Assembly (NCBI GenBank): GCA_964504285.1
Contig: CAZDDZ010000049.1
Coordinates: 1-19,713 of the forward strand
Reading direction: 5' to 3'
DNA: 19,713 bases
Source of the DNA: Pseudoflavonifractor sp964504285
GTDB taxonomy: Bacteria; Bacillota; Clostridia; Oscillospirales; Oscillospiraceae
Shown here: positions 15,285-19,713 of the stretch, piece after piece
Numbering within the stretch: position 1 is the stretch's first letter
How the letters are laid out: each line of letters begins with the position of its first letter
The notes under the pieces: model-generated
The model's database searches: none
Seen by the model: only the letters and a program-made list of their open reading frames with translations
What the model was told of the DNA's origin: nothing
Made by a program: the position numbers and the translations under genes

Positions 15285-15920
15285 TTATCGGTCAAAGATA
15301 AATGACTTCACCAGCGCCAGTGGCTCACGGAAGTACATTTTAATGCGGGAAGGCATGTGGCTGGAAGGCGCGGCCAGCGTATAGGTCTCGGCTCCGCCGT
15401 CCTGCCGATCAGCCAGCATTTTGGCCCGAGCCAGATGGAACCCATTGGATACGATGATATAGGGTTCCCCAGTATCTATGTCCATGCGCTCCATGAGCGC
15501 AAAGGAATAAACCATATTCTCGTAGGTATTGTGGCTTTTGTCCTCCAAGAGAATGCGCTCCCGCGCGATACCGTGCTTCACCAGATAATCCCGCATGGCG
15601 GCTGCCTCGGTGCTGGGCTCGTCTTTGCCCTGCCCCCCGCTGACGATGATACGCACGTTCTCCCTGCCCTCTAAATAGGCAAGGGCGGTATCCAGCCTGT
15701 CTAATAGCAGCTCGGATGGGCCCCAGGGCTTTACCTGGCAGCCCAAAATCAGCATGGTCTTGGGCTCACCCACAACATGGGTGCGACTGCCCGCCAAAAT
15801 AATCCCCTCCAGCCCGGCAAAGCATACAAGTCCCACGGCCAGTAGTCCGGCCACAAGCTTAAGCCAAAGAGGCGCTCGCTTACCGCCATAGTGGCGATAG
15901 GCGCTTTTTTTCTCTCTCAT
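15285..15920 (-). CDS. DUF218/YdcF-SanA family membrane protein
   Basis: A 211-residue protein with a basic cytoplasmic start, one membrane helix (about 19-43, LKLVAGLLAVGLVCFAGLEG) and an extracytoplasmic DUF218 domain. Family motifs seen: MLILGCQVKPWGPSELLLDR (61-80), IIVSGGQGKDEPSTEAAAM (90-108), ILLEDKSHNTYENM (123-136) and YIIVSNGFHLARAKML (153-168). The E-x-x-S-x-N-T-x-E-N segment is the family hallmark. Relatives (SanA, YdcF, ElyC) are linked to envelope integrity and peptidoglycan precursor metabolism; the exact reaction is not settled. It overlaps the end of the ABC-F gene by ATGA and is 9 bases from prfA, so it is translated within the same transcript. A weak cell-envelope link to murF and ddl further upstream is inference. 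Confidence 0.88.
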   Translation of the reverse strand: MREKKSAYRHYGGKRAPLWLKLVAGLLAVGLVCFAGLEGIILAGSRTHVVGEPKTMLILGCQVKPWGPSELLLDRLDTALAYLEGRENVRIIVSGGQGKDEPSTEAAAMRDYLVKHGIARERILLEDKSHNTYENMVYSFALMERMDIDTGEPYIIVSNGFHLARAKMLADRQDGGAETYTLAAPSSHMPSRIKMYFREPLALVKSFIFDR

Positions 15921-17809
15921 CGTGCCTCCTCCAGCTCGGCGGCAAGCCTTTCCCAGTTGGTGTAAAGGGTGGCGATTTCATACTCCAGTGTGGTTCGCTT
16001 TTCATAGAGCTCCTGGAGCTTGAGATAGTCGCTGGATGCCTCCTCAATTTCTTGGGTCAGCTCGTACATTCGCTCCTCAGCTTTGGCCACCTCACGCTCG
16101 GCGGCGTTGACCTGCTTCTCCAGCTCCTTGGTGCCCCCGGAACGCTTGGGCTTCTCCTTAGGCGGCTCCGAGGTGGTTGGTGTGGCAGGCGTTTGCCCCC
16201 GCGCTGCACGCTCTCTGGCGGTTTGGAATTCCTCATAGGTGCCATCAAAGTCAGTAATACCGCCCTTTTCCAGCATCCAGATACGGGTGGCAAAGCGGTT
16301 AATAAAGTAGCGGTCGTGGGAGACAAAGAGAAGGTTTCCCTCATAATCCTCCACCGCCTCCTCAATCCACTCTCGGCTATTAATATCCAGATGGTTTGTG
16401 GGCTCGTCCAAAATAAGGAGGTTAATTTTCTCATCCATGAGCATGCAAAGGCGCAGACGGCTCTGCTCGCCACCGGAGAGGGCAGAGACCGGCTTAAACA
16501 CATCCTCCCCACGAAATTTAAAGGCGGCAAGGCGGTTACGTGCGGTCTGGGTGGAACAGTCAAGTTCGTAAATCATGGTGTCCACCAAATTGCGCTCCGG
16601 GTGGGAAAAATGAATAATTTGGGGCAGATATCCGATTTTCACAGTAGGGCCCATGCGCATTTTTCCAGCGGTAGGCTCATCTTCCCCCATAATCATCTTA
16701 ATGAGGGTAGACTTTCCCGTACCGTTGTCTCCCAGAAGGGCAATGCGCTCGCCCCCCTCGATTAGTAGATTTACATCGGAAAAGAGGGTACGCTCCCCAA
16801 AGGACTTACTCAGCCCCTTGATGACAGCCACCTCATCCCCCCGGAAATCCCGCTCCCCAAATCGAATATCCAGCTTGCGCTCCTTCGTAGGGCGGTCTGT
16901 TTTGCTTAGGCGCTCTATCCGTTTTTCCATGGAAAAGGCCCGCTTATGAAGCTTATCTGCCCCCATAAAGGCCCATAGGTGGAGCTTGTCCGCCGCCTCC
17001 TGAAGCTGACCGATTTTAGCCTGTTCCTTCTCGTATTGCTTGAGCTGCTCCTCGTAGCGGCGCTCCTTTTCCACTGCGTAGAAGCTGTAATTGCCCTCGT
17101 AAAATTCAGCCTTACCGTCCACGATTTCAATGACTCGCTTGACCACCTTATCCAAAAACCAGCGGTCGTGTGAGATGGCCAGGACGGTGCCCTTATAGCG
17201 CGAGAGATAGTCCTCCAGCCACTCGGTGGCATGGAGATCTAGGTGGTTGGTAGGCTCATCCAGCAGGAGAATATCAGTGTCCTCCAAAATAAGCCGAGCC
17301 AGGTTTACCCGGGTTTTTTCTCCGCCGGAAAGGGCGGAAAATAGTTGGGAGCGCATGGCAGCGGGTACATCCAGGCCGTTACAGACCTTATTGAGCTCGG
17401 TATCGGTATCATACCCGCCCTTGGATTCAAACTGGGCAGAAACCTCCCCGTAGCGCTTAAGGGCGGCGGTATCCCCGCCCGCCATTTTTTCTGTCAGGAC
17501 AGCTAGCTCAGCCTCCATATCCCGGAGTTTACGAAAGGCGGTATTAAGCACATCCTCCACGGTATATTCCGGTGGATAAACAGGAATTTGGGAAATCAGC
17601 CCCAGCGCTTTGCCGGGGGCCACCATAATTTCTCCGTCGTCAAAATCCAGTTCACCGGTGAGTATTTTCAGGAAGGTGGTCTTCCCTGCTCCATTTTTTC
17701 CAAGCAGGCCAACGCGCTCCCCCTGATCGATTTGAAAGGAGAGCCCGTCCAATATTTTACTGCCTACCTCGAATTCTTTGACCAGATTCGAGACGGATAT
17801 ATCTATCAT
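15917..17809 (-). CDS. ABC-F ATPase, Uup-like
   Basis: A 630-residue soluble protein with two ABC ATPase domains and no membrane segment, the ABC-F arrangement of ribosome-acting factors. Domain 1: Walker A GKNGAGKTT (37-45), signature LSGGEKTRVN (160-169), Walker B LLLDEPTNHLD (181-191). Domain 2: Walker A GDNGTGKST (360-368), signature LSGGEQSRLR (444-453), Walker B LLILDEPTNHLD (464-475). The inter-domain linker (about 235-310) is helical and would reach the ribosomal P site. A C-terminal coiled coil (about 560-628) after a Pro/Thr-rich hinge is typical of Uup and related members. ATG follows AGGAGA closely. Housekeeping ribosome rescue is likelier than antibiotic resistance, but the linker alone cannot decide. 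A structured leader precedes it and may control it. Confidence 0.95.
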   Translation of the reverse strand: MIDISVSNLVKEFEVGSKILDGLSFQIDQGERVGLLGKNGAGKTTFLKILTGELDFDDGEIMVAPGKALGLISQIPVYPPEYTVEDVLNTAFRKLRDMEAELAVLTEKMAGGDTAALKRYGEVSAQFESKGGYDTDTELNKVCNGLDVPAAMRSQLFSALSGGEKTRVNLARLILEDTDILLLDEPTNHLDLHATEWLEDYLSRYKGTVLAISHDRWFLDKVVKRVIEIVDGKAEFYEGNYSFYAVEKERRYEEQLKQYEKEQAKIGQLQEAADKLHLWAFMGADKLHKRAFSMEKRIERLSKTDRPTKERKLDIRFGERDFRGDEVAVIKGLSKSFGERTLFSDVNLLIEGGERIALLGDNGTGKSTLIKMIMGEDEPTAGKMRMGPTVKIGYLPQIIHFSHPERNLVDTMIYELDCSTQTARNRLAAFKFRGEDVFKPVSALSGGEQSRLRLCMLMDEKINLLILDEPTNHLDINSREWIEEAVEDYEGNLLFVSHDRYFINRFATRIWMLEKGGITDFDGTYEEFQTARERAARGQTPATPTTSEPPKEKPKRSGGTKELEKQVNAAEREVAKAEERMYELTQEIEEASSDYLKLQELYEKRTTLEYEIATLYTNWERLAAELEEAR

Positions 17810-17817
17810 AATGTTCT

Positions 17818-17844
17818 CCTAATATAAAAACCCGTATTTATAGG
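17818..17844 (-). promoter_or_regulatory. Hairpin that can mask the ABC-F ribosome binding site
   Basis: On the minus strand CCTATAAA (17844-17837) can pair with TTTATATTAGG ending at 17818: eight pairs with a 3-base bulge around the loop TACGGGT. The AGG of the pairing arm is part of the AGGAGA ribosome binding site of the ABC-F gene, so the fold would hide it. The stem is AT-rich and only marginally stable. Confidence 0.4.
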
Positions 17845-18160
17845 CCGCCGCGGCCGAATTTTTGAGGTGAAATCGCCTTAGCGCCTTTCTAAAAAGGTAG
17901 TTACGCGAGTCTACCAATACAGGTCCTAAATCAAGCGCCCGGCCGTTGGCTAGAAACTTAGGGAATCTCCGATTTAATCCCGCCGCATATTTTGGCGGTG
18001 TCTTTTCCGCCCGGACTGCGCCAAAAAACCTTGCAATCCGTCAGGATTCCTGCGTTTTTTTGGCTTGCCGAACAAAAAATACACGCGCTAATCTATACGA
18101 CTGGATTAAATCAGAGCTTCCTTAGCGTTTGCCCGCAGGGTGACAAACACGCATGTGCCA
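17845..18160 (-). ncRNA. Structured RNA candidate between murF and the ABC-F gene
   Basis: This non-coding gap folds into nested helices. A long-range stem pairs 17967-17980 with 18103-18116 (14 pairs, one of them a G-U only if transcribed from the minus strand), extended past one mismatch by 17962-17965 with 18118-18121. Inside it lie a hairpin at 18020-18064 and two mutually exclusive GGCGG/CCGCC stems. Outside are a hairpin at 18125-18150 (again with a minus-strand G-U), GGTAG/CTACC and CCTTT/AAAGG stems around 17883-17915, and GCC-AAC-GGC near 17942-17950. No open frame with a ribosome binding site crosses it. It may be a free RNA or a long regulatory leader. I cannot assign an Rfam family from memory; T-box, cobalamin, tmRNA, RNase P and SRP signatures are absent. 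Confidence 0.5.
18020..18064. terminator. Bidirectional terminator-like hairpin downstream of murF
   Basis: An inner stem AATCC/GGATT around TGAC (loop on the minus strand), flanked by GC pairs, is followed on each strand by a T-run (AAGGTTTTTT on minus, CGTTTTTTT on plus). The A- and T-runs also pair with each other, giving an outer GCCAAAAAA/TTTTTTGGC stem. It could end murF transcripts, or be an internal domain of the structured RNA that surrounds it. Confidence 0.55.
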
Positions 18161-18180
18161 ATTTTTTTGCAGTCCGTACA

Positions 18181-19572
18181 TTACAGCTCCTGTGTAATGC
18201 TCTTTAAATACTCCACCAGTTCCTCAAAGGCCATGCCGCGGGATGCCTTGACTAGGATGGTGGTGTGCGGCTGTGCTACCTGCGCCAAAACAGGCAGTGC
18301 CTCCTCTTTGTTGGCGCAGTAGTAAACCTCGGGCACCAGGGCAGTCTTAGCCGCATCATAAATATTTTTTGCCAGCTCGCCCACCGCCACCAGGCAGTCG
18401 ATACCCGCTTTACCCAGGTACGCACCCACACCGGCATGAAGGGCAGGCGCCAGAGCGCCCAGTTCAAACATATCGCCCAAAACCGCTATTTTCTTAGTGT
18501 CGTGAGTTTTGGACAGTACCTCTACCGCAGCCCGCATGGACTGGGGATTGGCATTATAGGTATCATTTAAAATGGTAATGCCGTTTTGCTGCTGAATGAT
18601 GTTCATGCGCATCTTAGTGGGTGCAAAATGGAGCACACCCCGGCGGAACTCCTCCTCGGTGAGACCGAACCGCTCCCCTACCGCCGCAGCCATGAGGGTT
18701 GGGTAAATCATATGGCTTCCTAAGGCCGGAATTTCTACATCGCATACCGTGTGGGGTGTTTTCACCTTACAGCTGGTACCGGCCTTTCCGTCACTGGTGA
18801 GATTCATGGCGGTATAGTCCAGATCGGGCTTTCCCCCTACCCAGAGAATCTCGCAGTTTAGCTGCCCCTTTAATCCGGCCAGCAGCTCGTCGTCCCCGTT
18901 GAGAATAGCGAGACAGCCAGGCTTTGCATGACTAAATATTTCGCATTTGGCCTTTAAAATGTTTTCACGGCTGCCCAGAAATTCGATATGGGAGTCCCCT
19001 ACATTACTAATCAGGCAGACATCGGGCTCGGCGAGGGCAGACATGACTTCAATCTCACCAGGATGGTTCATGCCCATTTCCAAAACGAGAATTTCCGTCT
19101 CGCTGGTCAAGCGGAACAAGGTCATACAGGTGCCAATATCGGTGTTTAGGTTCCCTTCTGTCTTAAGCACATGATAGTGCTCACCCAAGACAGCGGCCAC
19201 CATGTCCTTGGTAGTAGTCTTGCCTACGCTTCCTGTAATGGCTACCACAGGAACGGGAAATTTCTTCTTATAGTGCACTGCTAAATCCCGCAGGGCCCTG
19301 GCGGTGCTCTCCACCTTGATATAGCACTTGCCGGGCAGATAACTCTCCCGCTCCCGCTGGGTAAAGCAGGCTGCTGCTCCACCCTCCAAAGCACTGGTAA
19401 TGTAGGCATGACCGTCAAATTGGTCACCGATGAGAGGAACAAACAGGGAGCCCTCGTGAATGGTGCGGCTATCAGTCTCCACCTTGCAGATGGTCATATC
19501 CAGATTGTCAAACGCACCCAGTATACGCCCGCCTACGGCGGAAAGTATCTCTCGTATCGTCATGGCTTCCAT
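18181..19572 (-). CDS. murF: UDP-N-acetylmuramoyl-tripeptide--D-alanyl-D-alanine ligase
   Basis: A 463-residue Mur ligase that adds D-Ala-D-Ala to the UDP-MurNAc-tripeptide in the cytoplasm, the last soluble step of peptidoglycan precursor synthesis. Motifs: ETDSRTIHEGSLFVPL in the N-terminal UDP-binding domain (about 32-47), the ATP loop AITGSVGKTTTKDM (111-124), LEMGMNHPGEI (about 164-174), ISNVGDSHIEFLGS (about 188-201), and NDTYNANPQSM (336-346), the MurF hallmark in the C-terminal domain. Start: ATG 19572 with AGGA 8 bases upstream overlapping the ddl stop. A longer GTG form at 19632 lies inside ddl without a ribosome binding site, and ATG 19563 is too close to its putative site. The ddl-murF order places the D-Ala-D-Ala maker directly before its user. 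Confidence 0.96.
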   Translation of the reverse strand: MEAMTIREILSAVGGRILGAFDNLDMTICKVETDSRTIHEGSLFVPLIGDQFDGHAYITSALEGGAAACFTQRERESYLPGKCYIKVESTARALRDLAVHYKKKFPVPVVAITGSVGKTTTKDMVAAVLGEHYHVLKTEGNLNTDIGTCMTLFRLTSETEILVLEMGMNHPGEIEVMSALAEPDVCLISNVGDSHIEFLGSRENILKAKCEIFSHAKPGCLAILNGDDELLAGLKGQLNCEILWVGGKPDLDYTAMNLTSDGKAGTSCKVKTPHTVCDVEIPALGSHMIYPTLMAAAVGERFGLTEEEFRRGVLHFAPTKMRMNIIQQQNGITILNDTYNANPQSMRAAVEVLSKTHDTKKIAVLGDMFELGALAPALHAGVGAYLGKAGIDCLVAVGELAKNIYDAAKTALVPEVYYCANKEEALPVLAQVAQPHTTILVKASRGMAFEELVEYLKSITQEL

Positions 19573-19582
19573 AAAAAGGATC

Positions 19583-19713
19583 CTACCTTCCCTGTTTTCT
19601 GGCCTCCAGCGAGACCTCGACAATGCGCCCACAAAGCTCGGGGTAACCGATACCCACTGCCGCGGCCTCCTGGGGCAGCAGGCTGGTGGGGGTCATGCCG
19701 GGCAGGGTGTTGA
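19583..19713 (-). CDS. ddl: D-alanine--D-alanine ligase, C-terminal end only
   Basis: Only the last 42 residues are inside the window; the start lies beyond base 19713. The frame reads NTLPGMTPTSLLPQEAAAVG and continues GIGYPELCGRIVEVSLEARK to TAG at 19585-19583. N-T-L-P-G-M-T-P-x-S is the strongly conserved ATP/Mg-binding end of D-Ala-D-Ala ligases, in which the asparagine helps coordinate Mg, and a following GIxYPEL helix is typical. The enzyme joins two D-alanines using ATP, supplying the dipeptide used by MurF encoded 10 bases downstream. The ligand specificity (Ala versus lactate or serine) is set by residues outside the window. Confidence 0.9.
   Translation of the reverse strand, partial: NTLPGMTPTSLLPQEAAAVGIGYPELCGRIVEVSLEARKQGR

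Noticed and set aside
18105..18135. A tmRNA-tag-like stretch on the minus strand (GCAAAC GCT AAG GAA GCT CTG ATT TAA).
   Set aside because: The peptide would be ANAKEALI, not ending in the usual ALAA, and there is no tRNA-like acceptor end with CCA or T-loop in the gap.
17845..18160. T-box or cobalamin riboswitch, RNase P RNA or SRP RNA in the murF-ABC-F gap.
   Set aside because: The signature sequences I know for these (such as the T-box AGGGTGGNACCGCG or the RNase P GAGGAAAGTC block) are not present on either strand.

Overview
The window reads as a chromosomal segment of a Gram-positive Clostridia bacterium, most likely an Oscillospiraceae (Flavonifractor/Pseudoflavonifractor-like) gut anaerobe. 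This is an inference from moderately high GC, AAGGAGG-type ribosome binding sites, the tepA-ftsK gene pair, a sporulating-Firmicute type FtsK/SpoIIIE, a free-standing COG3581-type protein and a phosphoketolase. No rRNA, tRNA, CRISPR array, prophage or autonomous transposase gene is visible.

Layout. Positions 1-3253 (+) hold a tightly coupled operon: a GNAT acetyltransferase cut by the window edge, a protein related to 2-hydroxyacyl-CoA dehydratase activases (COG3581 type), a second GNAT, and a secreted lipoprotein. It ends in a strong hairpin terminator. Positions 3320-5890 (+) are a self-contained phosphoketolase unit with its own sigma-A promoter and a very long palindromic terminator shared with the convergent ftsK. 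Positions 5899-9860 (-) carry tepA (ClpP-like serine protease) and ftsK/spoIIIE, separated by about 640 bases packed with repeats: a 166-base fold-back element and a 263-base chain of hairpins bounded by two 41-base direct repeats. Positions 9951-10470 (+) are a small AT-rich unit encoding a membrane-anchored small protein.

Positions 10488-19713 (-) are a long run of genes on one strand: ddl (partial) and murF for peptidoglycan precursors, a roughly 300-base structured intergenic region, an ABC-F ATPase, a DUF218 membrane protein, prfA (release factor 1), a small unknown protein, the tRNA t6A enzyme TsaC/Sua5, a small membrane protein, and an open reading frame joining dephospho-CoA kinase in frame to an M18 aminopeptidase. 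The set links cell-wall precursor synthesis to translation (ABC-F, RF1, t6A modification) and CoA synthesis. Several neighbours overlap by four bases (ATGA or TTGA), which points to translational coupling.

The most interesting items are the structured RNA candidate between murF and the ABC-F gene, the coaE-aminopeptidase in-frame fusion with a perfect internal Shine-Dalgarno, and the fold-back element plus hairpin chain wedged between tepA and ftsK. I found no clear new defence or multi-gene system; most of the window is ordinary core genome.
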